Below are positions 1 through 11,444 of a stretch of DNA of 64,000 nt, one piece after another (position 1 is the first letter of the stretch; the number at the start of each line of letters is the position of its first letter). The stretch is from Leptobrachium leishanense. Its lineage: Eukaryota > Chordata > Amphibia > Anura > Megophryidae. Where the stretch lies: the NCBI GenBank assembly GCA_009667805.1, contig CM019063.1:61899506-61963505 (forward strand). The letters run 5' to 3'. The position numbers and the translations under genes are program-made. The notes under the pieces are model-generated. The model made no database searches. It had not been told where the DNA came from and saw nothing but the letters and a program-made list of their open reading frames with translations.

Positions 1-609
<609 letters not shown>

Positions 610-611
610 TA

Positions 612-839
612 TGCAGCATAGCTCGGCACTACAAACCTAATAAATTGCACTTGTTTGTTCAGGTATTATTGCACACTTATGTGTTTGACTCTCGTGGTAC
701 TGATTCTTGGTATTCCTTATACACAGACTGCTCTTCTATATAATTGTCAAAATAAAATACAATTCATTCATTGGAGTATCCCTTCAGGTCTCCTTGATTG
801 ATAGTACATGGGTCCCAATATAATTAATTGATTCCATTT
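612..839. other. No recognisable feature
   Basis: AT-rich DNA between the Tc1 end and the next repeat. No open frame, RNA gene or terminal repeat was recognised. Confidence 0.5.
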
Positions 840-1740
840 CTATGAATCGATTCGTTATTTTGTTTCAAAGATTCAGCAGCACCGCGCCCCTGTCCACTGG
901 CCGTGGTGATGGATCTGTTGTATTCAGCACCACAGACCATGGACAGCACCCATTGCCATGGTGCTGTTCAGTGCAGTTCGGCGGCAGTGAAATTCTCGAT
1001 AGACAAGTAATGGTTATCTATCCAGAGAACGCCGAACAGCCACGACATGTCAGAGAAATGCCCTGATTTTCGGTGGTTCGTTCGACAGGTTTAAACAGGC
1101 AAATCCCATAGGTTTCAATGTAAAAAAATAATCCTTGTTACATTAAATATTTATTCAATCGTTTATTCTTTTCATTTGCAACAAAAAAACTTTTTATGCT
1201 TTGTTTTAGATTTTTTTTGAGTATTTTTTGCTGATATTTTTCGATTCCTAATTATTTTAAAACGACAAGGCTTTTTTTCTTTGCCTGACACAGCGTTTTT
1301 TTTCCTTTCATCCAATCCGGCTGCGTTCATTGGGTGCTGTCCTTGGTGCTGAAGCGTACTCAACACCAAGGACAGCAACACCGTGGGGCTCCGCAGAGCT
1401 TCTGACCTTGGTGCTGAATAGGTTTCAAGCACAAGAACAGGGGGATCTTAGCTTCGGAGCCCCGCGAAGCAGCTGTGCTTGGTGCTGAAATATATATTTT
1501 AGCACCAAGGACAGGGGGATTACATATCTCTTTTTTTTTTTTTTTTACACTAATCTAAGTAATTTAATTAATCCATTTCACATTCTGAAATAACGAATAA
1601 AAACAACTAATAAAAAGAAATAACAAATCAATACGAATTACTAATTTCCTGAAATAACTAATCGATCCGAAATACGAATCACAGTAACGTAATGAATTAA
1701 AAAAAGGTAACGGATCGATCCGACACGTGCACACGTCTAA
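840..1740. repeat. AT-rich composite repeat containing a fragment of MITE family A
   Basis: The edges are rich in ATTCGTTATT/AATAACGAAT-like motifs and the right edge reads CACGTGCACACGTCTA, similar to hAT-type ends, but no convincing 8-bp duplication was found. Inside are several copies of a motif around TTGGTGCTGAA / AGCACCAAGGACAG, and at about 963-1190 a fragment of the non-autonomous family called A here (motifs GAAATGCCCTGATTTTCGG and CCCATAGGTTTCAATGTA). No coding potential is seen. Confidence 0.5.
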
Positions 1741-2286
1741 TGCTTATTGCCTACAATACCCAGAATTCTTTGAATGCAATTACTGGACAGAGAATCATGG
1801 GAGATGGGACATCTGGGGGGATCTTTGAGAGCCCTGTAAGCAGCTAAACATTTTTATTTTTGACTGGAGATATTCTTGCAAAAGCTAGAATGAAAATGTC
1901 TCAACGTAAATCACACACATGTACTTAATTAGTATGGGGTGCGTATTATACTTTATATAGCACCAGCTATATAAAGTATAATAACAGATTCCGCAGCACT
2001 GTACCCCAGCACATAGCTTAGTAAGGATGATACGGTATAATTGGAGGACCGTGTTCCCAATGGAATCTACAAGGTATATTTGCATATATTTGTGTATGTG
2101 TATATATATATTTTTAATACTTTTTTAAAATATGTTTTTGTTATACGCCCAAATCCGTCCATCCAACCATCATTTTTGCTATGGGATAATTGGGACAGTG
2201 CTCTGAGAAATATGAAAAAAAAAATGTGCATAAGGCTGCTGCATGGAGAGTGCGGGTTTTGTTTATATATGTGTATATATATATAT

Positions 2287-2735
2287 ATATATTAGAACGT
2301 TTATTATTGCAGAGGTCATTTACACATCCCAGCAATTCAAAGAACTGCATCACAGAGCTCATGTGCTACATTCCACATATAACGCACAGAACTCTGGGTA
2401 AGATATGCAAATGACATCTGCAATTTCTAATTTATATATATCCTGCTGATGAGGGTACAATAAGCCCAAAACAGCTGTCCAGGGGTGGCTGTGACCAGTT
2501 GCATAAACCTGATCTCTGCTAAATAAGCCATCTAGTATGGCGAGGCATTGATTGGAGGGTTCTGTGTGAAAACAGACCCAGGATGCAAAAAAAACGAGAA
2601 ATTGCAAACGTCATTTGCATGTCTTACCCAGAGTTCCGTGCTGCATATGGGGAATGTGACACATGAGCTCTGTGAAGCAGTCCTCTGAATTGCCGGGATG
2701 TTTAAATGACTTGCAATAATGCAATAATAAACTTT
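2287..2735. repeat. Inverted-repeat element, arms of about 115 bp
   Basis: The left arm (about 2302-2416) and right arm (about 2608-2725) are reverse complements with some mismatches. Both carry the motif CTTACCCAGAGTTC (or its complement) next to TTTGCAT, separated by about 190 bp. A related single-armed copy lies at 9715-9860. This is a non-coding fold-back element of unassigned class. Confidence 0.6.
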
Positions 2736-2924
2736 TTCTATTTATATATACATATATAATACATACACTGCATGTATATTGTAGTAGGTATGTCTGTATC
2801 ATTAGGCGCCTTGCTGGTGAGTTTCTCTGACACACACACACATACAACACAAAACAGTGACACAGAAGATACTGAGGCTCACATCGCTGCATCAATAATA
2901 TATATTTTTTTGAGAAAGTATTGT

Positions 2925-3105
2925 TACCAGGAAGGATACATTCAGATTTCTCTCGTTTTCAAGTATGTCCTGGGTGGCGAGTATGTACCGTTAGGTGTCT
3001 TGCCAAGGACACTTACTGGAGAGGTGCTCTGGCTGGGATTGAACCCATGACTCCACAGGCTCTCTCCATGCAGAGCGGTGATGTTACCTCTACTCCACCC
3101 AGCCG
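2925..3105 (-). mobile_element. tRNA-headed SINE
   Basis: Read on the minus strand the element starts GGCTGGGTGGAGTAGAGG, with a plausible RNA polymerase III A box (TGGAGTAGAGG), then GGTTCAATCCC, a good B box. It continues with TGTCCTTGGCAAGACACCTA, a motif familiar from tRNA-V type SINEs, and a tail AGAAATCTGAATGTATCCTT-CCTGG. Tail-only fragments of the same family occur at 17560, 18866, 41760 and 42550. The V-SINE-like label is from memory and not checked against a library. Confidence 0.7.
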
Positions 3106-3244
3106 GTATTTACCCCATAAATGATAATAGAAGTTAAATAGAAGGTGGTGGGAGAAAAGATCAGTGTGTGGTAAGAGACCTAGAGAATTAGAGAAATCAT
3201 TTTAATCTAGAAATGTGGGATGAGCAGAGCATGCTATGTGTTCT

Positions 3245-4437
3245 AAGTATGTGTGAAACGTTCATACACCTGGTTAGCTGCATATATGTATTTGGTTTGT
3301 GAGTGTTTGAGCGTGGGAAGGTTTGTGTCTGTGCTTATGGTGTATATGTGTGTATTTGGTTTGTGAGTATCTGAGTGATGATGTGTCTCTGTGCTTATGG
3401 TGTATATGTGTGTATTATTTGTTTGTGAGTTATTCTTTGAGTTTATGGATGGTGTGTCTCTGTGTTTGTGGTGCATATGCATATTTGGTTTGTGATTGTT
3501 TGAATTTGTTGGTGGTGTGTGTTTGTGGTGCATACGTGTACTACGGTTGTGAGTGTTTGAGTTTGTGGATGGTGTGTGTCTGTGTTCATGGCGTATATGT
3601 TTTTCCGATTTGTGAGCGAGGTTGTGGATGGTGTGTGTCTCTGTGCTCTATATGTGTTTCAGGTTTGTTAGTGTTTGTGGAAGGTTTGTGTTGTATATGT
3701 GTATTTAGCTTGTGGGTGAGTTTGTGGATGGTTTGTGTCTGTTTGTGCTGTATATGTGCATTTAGCTTGCGTGTTTGAGTTTGTGGAAATTTGTTCTGTA
3801 CATGTGTATTAGGTTTGTGAGTGTTTGTGGATGGTTTGTGTATGTGTTTATGGGATTTATGTGTATTAGGTTTGTGTTCGAGCTTGCTGATGGTGTGTGT
3901 CTGTGATGTATATGTGTATTAGGTTTGTGAGTGTTTGTGGAAGGTTTGTGTTTGAGTTTGTGGAAGGTTTGTGTTTGAGTTTGTGGATGGTTTGTGTATG
4001 TGTTTATGGGATTTATGTGTATTAGGTTTGTGAGTGTGTTTGCGGATGGTGTGTGTCTGTGATGTATATGTGTATTAGGTTTGTGAGTGTTTGTGTTTGC
4101 GGATGGTGTGTGTCTGTGATGTATATGTGTATTAGGTTTGTGTTCGAGCTTGCTGATGGTGTGTGTCTGTGATGTATATGTGTATTAGGTTTGTGAGTGT
4201 TTGAGCTTGCTGATGGTGTGTGTCTGTGCTCTATATGTGTATTAGGTTTGTGAGTGTTTGAGTTTGTGGAAGGTTTGCGTCTGTGTTTGTGTTGTATATG
4301 TGTATTTAGCTTGTGTTTGAGTTTGTGGAAGGTTTGTGTTTGAGTTTGTGGAAGGTTTGTGTCTGTGTTTGTGTTGTATATGTGTATTAGGTTTGTGAGT
4401 GTTTGTGGATGGTGTGTGTCTGTGTGTGTGTATACAT
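3245..4437. repeat. GT-rich minisatellite
   Basis: Degenerate tandem units of roughly 40-70 bp built from TTTGTGAGTGTTTGAGTTTG, TGGATGGTTTGTGTCTGTG and TATATGTGTATTAGG blocks, with a strong T+G bias on the + strand. Open frames across it on both strands are low-complexity by-products of the repeat. Confidence 0.85.
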
Positions 4438-4740
4438 TGCATTAAGGTGCATCTGGTTAATGTGTCCAGGGCTGGTTAATGTGAACATGTCATTTATCTT
4501 CAATACAAAGTGTTTCATTCAGTTTTATACATTTGTTGCTTTTAAAAGCAGAAGGAGGGGGTGCAGGGGGGGCACTGCAAACACAGGCAGAAAGGGCTGA
4601 TGAAGCTTTGGTGAAAGGTATGATTGCTGTGTGAGCACACTATCAGCTGCAGAGAGATGAGGAGGAAGCAGCCCAGCAATATGTATCCCTGCAAACAAAC
4701 AGTAATAAGGTTTGATTGACACAGATTATGGGGGTGATTG
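4438..4740. other. No recognisable feature upstream of the grp promoter
   Basis: Non-repetitive sequence in the distal upstream region of grp. A purine-rich stretch occurs near 4545-4600. No coding or transposon signature was seen. Confidence 0.4.
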
Positions 4741-4747
4741 GCATGTA

Positions 4748-4756
4748 TGACTCAGC
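4748..4756 (+). promoter_or_regulatory. Candidate AP-1/MARE-type site upstream of grp
   Basis: TGACTCAGC, a perfect AP-1 core (TGACTCA) extended by GC as in Maf-recognition half sites, about 110 bp upstream of the TATA box. A 7-9 bp match is expected by chance every few tens of kb, so only its position supports it. Confidence 0.35.
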
Positions 4757-4855
4757 CTGGGAGCTGGACTGGCTGTTGCTGGAGGTCAGTAAAGGTGCTG
4801 GAAAGAGGGAGGTGCCAGCCTCATAAATTCTGACACCAGACCCTCCTCATTCTCT

Positions 4856-4863
4856 TATAAATA
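4856..4863 (+). promoter_or_regulatory. grp: TATA box of grp
   Basis: TATAAATA lies about 350 bp upstream of the grp start codon. Transcription would be expected about 25-30 bp downstream, near 4882-4892, in the purine-rich sequence GCAGGAGAGTTAAGGAGG. The first in-frame or out-of-frame ATG after 4884 is the grp start codon itself, which fits a true leader. Confidence 0.65.
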
Positions 4864-4884
4864 CCTCCAGAAGAAAGGGAATGC

Positions 4885-5205
4885 AGGAGAGTTAAGGAGG
4901 AGGAGGACAAACAGGGAATCACGGTGAGAGACTGGAGATTCAGCACCACAGACAGCTCCTGATCCCAGCTCCACTTCAGCACCACCAGAAAGCCCCTGGT
5001 AACACCATCAGCACCACCAGAAAGCCCCTGGTAACACCATCAGCACCACCAGAAGCTCAGAATTCCATCAGCAACTCCACATTCCATCTTCAGCTCAACA
5101 TTCCAACTTCAGAACTAAGACAACTCCAGATTCCATCCTGAGAACCGCAGAGATCTCCTAATCTTCCAGATCCCAAGAAGCAAAGCCACTCTCTTCAAAA
5201 GTCAG
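4885..5205 (+). other. grp: grp 5' untranslated leader (approximate start)
   Basis: About 320 nt containing no ATG after position 4884. It includes a 32-bp direct repeat (AGCACCACCAGAAAGCCCCT and onward) in about 2.3 copies at 4977-5058, then short A/C-rich repeats of the TTCCATCTTCAGCTC type. The exact transcription start is inferred from the TATA box, and no intron signal is evident inside it. Confidence 0.55.
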
Positions 5206-5377
5206 ATGATGGAAGGAGCTCTGGTCTTCTGGAAATACCGCACTCTCTTCTCCCTGATCCTCTTCACCCTGGCTCTCTTCAGGGTCCATTTAGCTCAAGC
5301 TGTACCTGCTCCACAACCAAATATCGACACATCCTCCCACTCAAAAATGTCCCCAAGAGGCAGTCACTGGGCTGTAG
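5206..5377 (+). CDS. grp: Gastrin-releasing peptide precursor, exon 1 (coding part)
   Basis: This exon encodes the signal peptide and most of the peptide hormone. Translation begins with two adjacent ATGs; the second (5209) has the better context, with A at -3 and G at +4. Residues 12-32 form a hydrophobic signal core (TLFSLILFTLALF) ending AQA, with predicted cleavage before VPAPQPN at residue 33. The exon continues to KMSPRGSHWAVG, the start of the bombesin-family core. Arg51 is the single basic site that would release the decapeptide GRP-10 (neuromedin C). It ends after the first base of the Gly58 codon at a consensus donor GTAAGT (5378-5383), phase 1. The peptide is secreted and acts on bombesin/GRP receptors (BB2), known for this family. 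The core GSHWAVGHLM marks GRP rather than bombesin (NQWAVGHLM) or neuromedin B. Confidence 0.95.
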
Positions 5378-5950
5378 GTAAGTAACTCCTCTAATGCTTC
5401 TCCATCTTCCCATAACTCTTAGTTCTTAGGTCTTATACTCCTTTCTGTTCTTAGGTCCTTTAACCCTTCAGAAGCATTAAATGGAAGGACTAAGTTCCTG
5501 ACACATTTCTCTTCCATCCACATCTCCCCTAAGAAGTGATCTGAGCTGTGTCACTGATCTTGGGGGGCTTACCTCATATCATACCTAAATGGAAGGGCTT
5601 GGCTCTCCACCCAAACCCCAAAAGTTACTGGAACTTCTGTCTCTAATCATAGCTGCTAGTTCCATGTCAGGTGTAAAGTTTAGGTTTGATCTATTGAGTG
5701 ATTTAGGATTTATACCCAATGTAATCCAAACTGGGAGGACCGAGGCTCCTGGTTCTAGCAACAGGTCGAACACAAATGGAAGAGTTGAGCCCCTGTCCAT
5801 GCTGTAGGAAGCCCCAAAATCTGGATGGAGGCATTTTACTGGAAGACAAAGGAATAATATAATTAATATAATTCAACTTTTGCAGATTAACAGCCCCAGT
5901 TTATTGGTTTATTGGTTCACTGCATTTTACCCTTCCTGACATATAAATTT

Positions 5951-6008
5951 GGGGGAAGTGGGGGTGCAGGAGGGGAAGTGGGGGTGCAGGGGGATGTGGG
6001 GGTGCAGT
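5951..6008 (+). repeat. Short G-rich minisatellite
   Basis: About three imperfect units of GGGGAAGTGGGGGTGCAGG. The clustered G runs could form a G-quadruplex on the + strand. Confidence 0.6.
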
Positions 6009-6051
6009 AACCTCAGAATGGTAAACTAAAGTATAAACTCATCCCACAGGA

Positions 6052-6236
6052 CCAAATGGGGATTTCACTGCTGTCGAACAGGCACCGTATTTCGCTGCCA
6101 ACAAGCCAATATTTGGCGAATTGACAGGTTTTGAATAGCCAAATGGCCCCAAAAATTGCACCGTACGAGGAAATTCACCTATCGTTACAATTTCGGGGGC
6201 CAGTTCGGCTCTCTCTGAATAACCCTGCAAGTCTTC
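6052..6236. mobile_element. MITE family A, short copy
   Basis: Contains the family motifs AAATGGGGATTTCACTGC, GCACCGTATTTCGC, AATTGCACCGTACGAGG and the terminal sequence CTCTCTGAATAACCCTG. Non-coding. Other copies are at 963, 11690, 20640, 42650, 52846, 54455, 59215 and 61701. Confidence 0.65.
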
Positions 6237-6827
6237 CATCCCAGACACACACTGTGCACAGGTCCATGATGATACCTGGGGAATCTGTCTGCCCCGTTCC
6301 CCCAGTTCCTATACACATGCCCCAGTGATCCTAAACCATAAACTGCCATTGAACAATGTCAACATTAAGCCTCATCATTCCCAGCTTCCTATACAGAGGG
6401 AAAGAGATCCTTCCTCGCTATTCCAAGACCATTAACCCATTACAAACCTGACTGAAAGGCTCATTGTTCTTAAACCAAATCAATTAAATGGAGGGAGTGA
6501 TCTTCCATCCCATTATTGGTAAATTCTGTATCAGTGTCTTAGAGTGTGAGCTCCTGTGTCACTATCTTATACCGAGTGTAATTCTTTAACAACAGGTCAA
6601 GCTTAGAAGGTAGGATTTAACCCCTGCCACATCGATCCTGAACTATATTTATTGTTTTTGATACATGTCAAACTTAAAAAGGAAGGATTAAGCACTTGTC
6701 TTTTGTGTAAATATATATATAAACAAAGGGGGGAATTTCCTGCAATCGAGGACTCCGTGTTGTAAAGCCCCGCCGTGCTTAAGTTTGTGATTAAATACAA
6801 AGCTGAAAGAGAGCAGCACTCCTACAT

Positions 6828-7255
6828 CTTAGAAACATAGAAAAATGTCGGCAGATAAGAACCTTTCGGCCCATCTAGTCTGCCCAATTACATGGATACT
6901 TTACCTGGATTTATCTTTTGTTTAGGATAGCCTTATGCCTATCCCATGCCTCCTTAAATTCAATTACTGTTTTGGCCTCTACCACTTCAACTGGAAGACT
7001 GTTCCATGTATCCACCACCCTCTCAGTAAAATAATGCTTCCTGATGTTACTTTTAAACCTTTGCCCCTCTAATCTAAGACTATGTCCTCTTGTTTTGCCC
7101 CTCTAATCTAAGACTATGTCCTCTTGCTTTGCCCCTTTGTTTCCTATTACATATACTCCCTTCCTGTACCTTGTGGATTCTCTTTACGTATTTAAATGTT
7201 TCTATCATATCTCCTCTGTCTCGTCTTTTTTCCAAGCTGTACATGTTAACATCTT
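6828..7255 (-). mobile_element. CR1/Rex-like LINE, 3' end fragment
   Basis: On the minus strand this matches the last part of the LINE at 14005-15356: the TGTACAGCTTGGAA coding segment, the C-terminal region and the tail ending GGGCCGAAAGGTTCTTATCT and CTATGTTTCTAAG. A 36-bp block (around GACATAGTCTTAGATTAGAG) is tandemly duplicated at about 7060-7135. It is 5' truncated, as usual for target-primed insertion. Confidence 0.85.
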
Positions 7256-7353
7256 CTTTACTTTATTCAATAAAACCGATGGTCGACGTTTCAGATTCTG
7301 CACATATCATTTGTCAGGACATCTGATGAAAAACAAACTATATATATATATAT

Positions 7354-7701
7354 ATAATGTAGAAGATTTGGACACACTCAGGGTCTTCATAAAATATATA
7401 ACCTTTACTTTAATCCATAAAACAACTCTGACGTTTCGTCTCATGCAAGAGCCTTTTTCAAGGAACAATATCACATAAAAACATCATACAAAAATAAAAA
7501 GACACTCGCCACTCCTTTTTGAACACCACAGGAGTGGCGAGTGTCTTTTTATTTTTGTATATAATGTTTGATGTTTTTATGTGATATTGTTCCTTGAAAA
7601 AGGCTCTTGCATCACACGAAACGTCAGAGTTTTTTATGGATTAAAATAAAGGTTATATATTTTATGAAGACCCTGAGTGTGTCCAAATCTTCTACATTAT
7701 A
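7354..7701. repeat. Near-perfect palindrome, arms about 170 bp
   Basis: The left arm starts ATGTAGAAGATTTGGACACA and the right arm ends with its complement. The arms meet at AAAGACACTCGCCACTCC / GGAGTGGCGAGTGTCTTT around 7500-7545 with a loop of about 15 bp. An internal motif AAACGTCAGAG next to AAAAAGGCTCTTGCAT appears in both arms. Such a fold-back would extrude as a cruciform. Confidence 0.85.
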
Positions 7702-7795
7702 CATAGGACTTTATGCACCGCTGCAGAACTTTTCATGGATGGTAGAGTAAGTGGAGTGCATTTTCCTGGTATATATTTATATATATATACATACA

Positions 7796-9379
7796 TACCT
7801 CTCCACAAACAGATGCATTCAGGGTCTTGTAATACTTAACTTTTAATCTTTATGCATAAATTAACTGACATTTCAGCTCGAAGATCTTTATCATCCTTTA
7901 TCGAAACTTTATCATCCTTTATCGAAAATTTATCATCCTTTATCGAAACTTTATCATCCTTTATCGAAGCTTTGTCATCCTTTATCTAAGCTTTATCATC
8001 CATTATCGAAGCTTTATCATCCATTATCGAAGCTTTATCATCCTTTAGCAAAGCTTTATCATCCATTATCGAAGCTTTATCATCCATTATCGAAGCTTTA
8101 TCATCCATTATCGAAGCTTTATCATCCTTTATCGAAGCTTTATCATCCATTATCGAAGCTTTATCATCCTTTATCGAAGCTTTATCATCCATTATCGAAG
8201 CTTTATCATCCTTTATCGAAGCTTTATCATCCTTTATCGAAGCTTTATCAACCATTATCGAAGCTTTATCATCCTTTATCGAAGCTTTATCATCCTTTAT
8301 CGGAGCTTTATCAACCTTTATCGAAGCTTTATCATCCTTTATCGAAGCTTTATCATCCTTTATCGAAGCTTTATCAACCATTATCGAAGCTTTATCATCC
8401 TTTATCGAAGCTTTATCATCCTTTAGCAAAGCTTTATCATCCATTATCGAAGCTTTATCATCCTTTATCGAAGCTTTATCAACCATTATCGAAGCTTTAT
8501 CATCCTTTATCGAAGCTTTATCATCCTTTATCGAAGCTTTATCATCCTTTATCGAAGCTTTATCATCCTTTATCGAAGCTTTATCATCCTTTATCGAAGC
8601 TTTATCATCCATTATCGAAGCTTTATCAACCATTATCGAAGCTTTATCATCCTTTATCGAAGCTTTATCATCCATTATCGAAGCTTTATCATCCTTTAGC
8701 AAAGCTTTATCATCCTTTATCGAAGCTTTATCATCCATTATCGAAGCTTTATCATCCTTTAGCAAAGCTTTATCATCCTTTATCGAAGCTTTATCATCCT
8801 TTATCGAAGCTTTATCATCCTTTAGCAAAGCTTTATCATCCTTTATCGAAGCTTTATCATCCTTTATCGAAGCTTTATCATCCTTTAGCAAAGCTTTATC
8901 ATCCTTTATCGAAACTTTATCATCCTTTATCGAAGCTTTATCATCCATTATCGAAGCTTTATCATCCATTATCTAAGCTTTATCATCTTTTATTAAAGCT
9001 TTATCATCCATTATTAAAGCTTTATCATCCTTTATCGAAGCTTTATCATCCTTTATTAAAGCTTTGTCATCCTTTATCGAAGCTTTATTATCCTTTATTA
9101 AAGCTTTATCATCATTTATCGAAGCTTTATCATCCTTTATTAAAGCTTTATCATCATTTATCGAAGCTTTATCATCCTTTATTAAAGCATTATCGTCCTT
9201 TGTCGAAGCTTTGTCATCATTTATCGAAGCCTTATCATCCTTTATTGAACCTTTATCATCATTTATCAAAGCTTTATCATCCTTGATAAAGGCTGTATGT
9301 GTCGAAGTGTCGGTTTTTTATGCATACAGATTAAAACTTATGTTTTACAAGACCCTGAGTGCTTGTGGAGAGGTGTGTG
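7796..9379. repeat. Hairpin element with a minisatellite in its loop
   Basis: The left arm (about 7796-7890, TCAGGGTCTTGTAATACTTA) and right arm (about 9283-9379, ending CAAGACCCTGAGTGC) are imperfect reverse complements of about 90 bp with the same order of motifs as the palindrome at 7354 (terminal CTCAGGGTCTT, inner GACATTTC/GAAGTGTC). The 1.4 kb between them is entirely a 21-bp array. Confidence 0.75.
7880..9286. repeat. 21-bp minisatellite, about 67 units
   Basis: The unit is CTTTATCATCCTTTATCGAAG with variants CCATTATCGAAG, CCTTTAGCAAAG and, towards the right end (about 8990-9280), CCTTTATTAAAG. Because 21 is a multiple of three the array stays open in several frames; the minus strand repeats the heptad DDKASIK. 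The unit resembles the loop-proximal GATAAAGG / CCTTTATC of the flanking hairpin arms, so it probably grew from them. Confidence 0.95.
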
Positions 9380-9462
9380 TTGGTATTGTAGGATACTGCA
9401 CTGAGGCAATTCATATTTTTTATGTGAAGATGGAGTGCAAGTTCTGGATGTAATATATATAT

Positions 9463-9665
9463 ATCACCAGAGTATAGCAGTCTGTAGTGATACCTTTTTT
9501 ATTAGACTAACGTTACATTTAAAAGACAAGCTTTCGAGAGTATAACCTCTCTTCCTCAGGTCTTGGCGCTATACTGAGGTTATACTCTCGAAAGCTTGTC
9601 TTTTAAATGTAACGTTAGTGCAATAAAAAAAGGTGTCACTACGCACTGCTGTACTCTGATGATTT
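9463..9665. repeat. Hairpin element, arms about 90 bp
   Basis: The arms carry CTAACGTTACATTTAAAAGA / TCTTTTAAATGTAACGTTAG and AGCTTTCGAGAGTATAACCT / AGGTTATACTCTCGAAAGCT, with a short loop at CTTCCTCAGGTCTTGGCGCT. The outer part is CACCAGAGTATAGCAGTC against GCACTGCTGTACTCTGATG. Confidence 0.85.
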
Positions 9666-9714
9666 TGGCATCTGGACTAACACGGCTTCTCAAATCTACA
9701 CTATATATATATAA

Positions 9715-9854
9715 AACAGACCCAGGATGCAAAATATGTGAGAGAGATGTAATTTGCATGTCTTACCCAGAGTTCCTTGCTGCATATGGGGAATGTAGCA
9801 CTGGAGACCTGGGATGCAGTTCTTTGAATTGCTGTGATGTGCAAATGGCTTCTG

Positions 9855-9900
<46 letters not shown>

Positions 9901-9905
9901 ACAAA
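9715..9905. repeat. Repeat fragment related to 2287-2735, ending in a (TA)n microsatellite
   Basis: ACCCAGGATGCAAAA and CTTACCCAGAGTTCCTTGCT match the right arm of the element at 2600-2735. It passes into about 45 bp of alternating TA at 9858-9903. Confidence 0.7.
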
Positions 9906-10086
9906 CCAGGGAAGGAGCACTCCAGTCAACACACTCAAGAACCAACAACAACAACAGCTTCATACATGTGAGCATTGTACCAGATTAGAACACATGTTGC
10001 AAAGTTCTTAAATCTAAGCTTTGTTGTAAACAATGGTGGAGATTTAGTTTGCAATGAACGGCCGTGAATTGCTTAAGCATGCCAAC

Positions 10087-10332
10087 AACGTCAATGTAAA
10101 CCACCTAACCTAATGACTGCCCTTCATGGGATAAACTCACTCACTTCACTTATTTCACTTCTCTTGGGTATGCACCCCTCCTTGCCACAGGTACTCCACC
10201 TACAGGTTCTATTTAACCTTGATCTGCGGGAGCTCCAGGAAGGATTTGATCCTCGGTAAGTGAGTTTATACCATGATGGGCAGTCATTAGGTTTGCAGAG
10301 TAGGACCTGCCAGAAGGTGGTTTACATATACG
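10087..10332. repeat. Inverted repeat, arms about 55-75 bp
   Basis: Left arm: TGTAAACCACCTAACCTAAT, TGACTGCCCTTCATGG and GATAAACTCAC. Right arm: GTGAGTTTATACCATGATGG, GCAGTCATTAGG and AAGGTGGTTTACAT. Another small insertion appears between GTTT and GGTGG in the right arm. Confidence 0.7.
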
Positions 10333-10448
10333 TACACACACATAGATATTTATTATTTCAGAGGATGCAATCCAGGTTCTTCATATAGAACACAATAAAC
10401 TTTATCTCAACATATTTAAAAAGAATCAGAGTTTCGACCCTCAATGGG

Positions 10449-11444
10449 CAGTGGCGTAGCGTGGGGGGACCTTGGGGGCGGTCGCCCCGGGTACCATATT
10501 CTTAGGGGTGCAAAATTTCAAAAGAAAAATGAACCACTAATATTTTCGAGAAGGGATCAGCAAGGTATCCGCTCACGGACACTGGTGTCTGTGAGAGGCC
10601 CTTGCATGGACAGCCGCCAGTTTTGCACTCAGTGTCCAGAAGGGAGGACCAGGACAGAAAATTCTGGGCCTGTCCTGACTCCTCCTTATCGCTGACATGA
10701 GTAACGTGAATCAGTGCAGCATTATCCGATGGAACACCCTGTGTTCCATGCTTGTTAGCCCCCTTTGAAGCCCTGTGCCAGCCCCTCCACCGCTGGCAGC
10801 CCTGCAGCCGCTGAACAGGAAGAAGGGAGGGAGACACCTGCCCTGCAGCACATTTAAAATCCGGTCTCCACTAAGCGACCCTGGACAGCTCCCCCCCCAG
10901 GCCGCCACCAACTCCACGCAGGAAGGCGACACTGTGTGACACCAGAGCAGCGTGACCACCACACAGTGAGGGGGGTACTGGGGGTTCAGGGAGAGGGTGA
11001 CTGGTGTTTCAGGGATAGAATGGCTGGGGATACTGGGAGAGAGTGACTGGGAGTACTTGGATAGAGAGAGAGACAGAGAGTGACTTGGGGTACTGGGAGA
11101 GAGTGACTGGGGGTACTGGGAGAGAGAGAGAGTGACTGGGGGTACTGGGAGAGAGTGACTGGGGGTACTGGGAGCAAGTGACTGGGTATAGTATGAGAGT
11201 GGAACTATGCTAGGGTATACTGGGACAGGGTGACTGGTAGCAGTGGTGTAGCGTGGGGGGCATGTGTGTTTCATTTTTTATTATATCAGTATTTTGTTAA
11301 TATACAATACATGTGCTTGTGGGGTAAGGGGGTCAGTACTCTACTGGTAGAAGGGAATCCGGGTGTGTTACCATGTCCACAGGTTTGGGGGGGCGCACAA
11401 TTCTTGCCTTGCCCCGGGTGCTGACAACCCACGCTATGCCGCTG
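10449..11444. mobile_element. hAT-type non-autonomous element (996 bp)
   Basis: Termini are CAGTGGCGTAGCG at 10449 and CGCTATGCCGCTG at 11444, flanked by 8-bp duplications TCAATGGG (10441-10448) and TTAATGGG (11445-11452) with one mismatch, the hAT signature. Joining the flanks gives TTTCGACCCTCAATGGGTC, a motif belonging to a fold-back repeat, so the insertion hit another repeat. A second start-like copy, CAGTGGTGTAGCGTGGGG, lies inside at about 11241. There is no transposase. Confidence 0.85.
10975..11215. repeat. Minisatellite inside the hAT element
   Basis: About ten units of GAGTGACTGGGGGTACTGGGA (20-24 bp) with purine strand bias. Proline/serine-rich open frames on the minus strand are by-products. 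Confidence 0.8.

Noticed and set aside
803..1739. Complete hAT element with TAG/CTA ends
   Set aside because: The candidate flanks do not form an 8-bp duplication.
2995..3105. Functional tRNA gene on the minus strand
   Set aside because: A and B boxes are present but there is no proper cloverleaf or anticodon arm, and the sequence continues into a SINE body and tail.
7986..9269. 327-codon frame of DDKASIK repeats
   Set aside because: Product of the 21-bp minisatellite (7 codons per unit), not a protein with selection evident.
7880..9286. CRISPR-like regular array
   Set aside because: Units are contiguous without unique spacers and the DNA is vertebrate; the same holds for all other arrays here.
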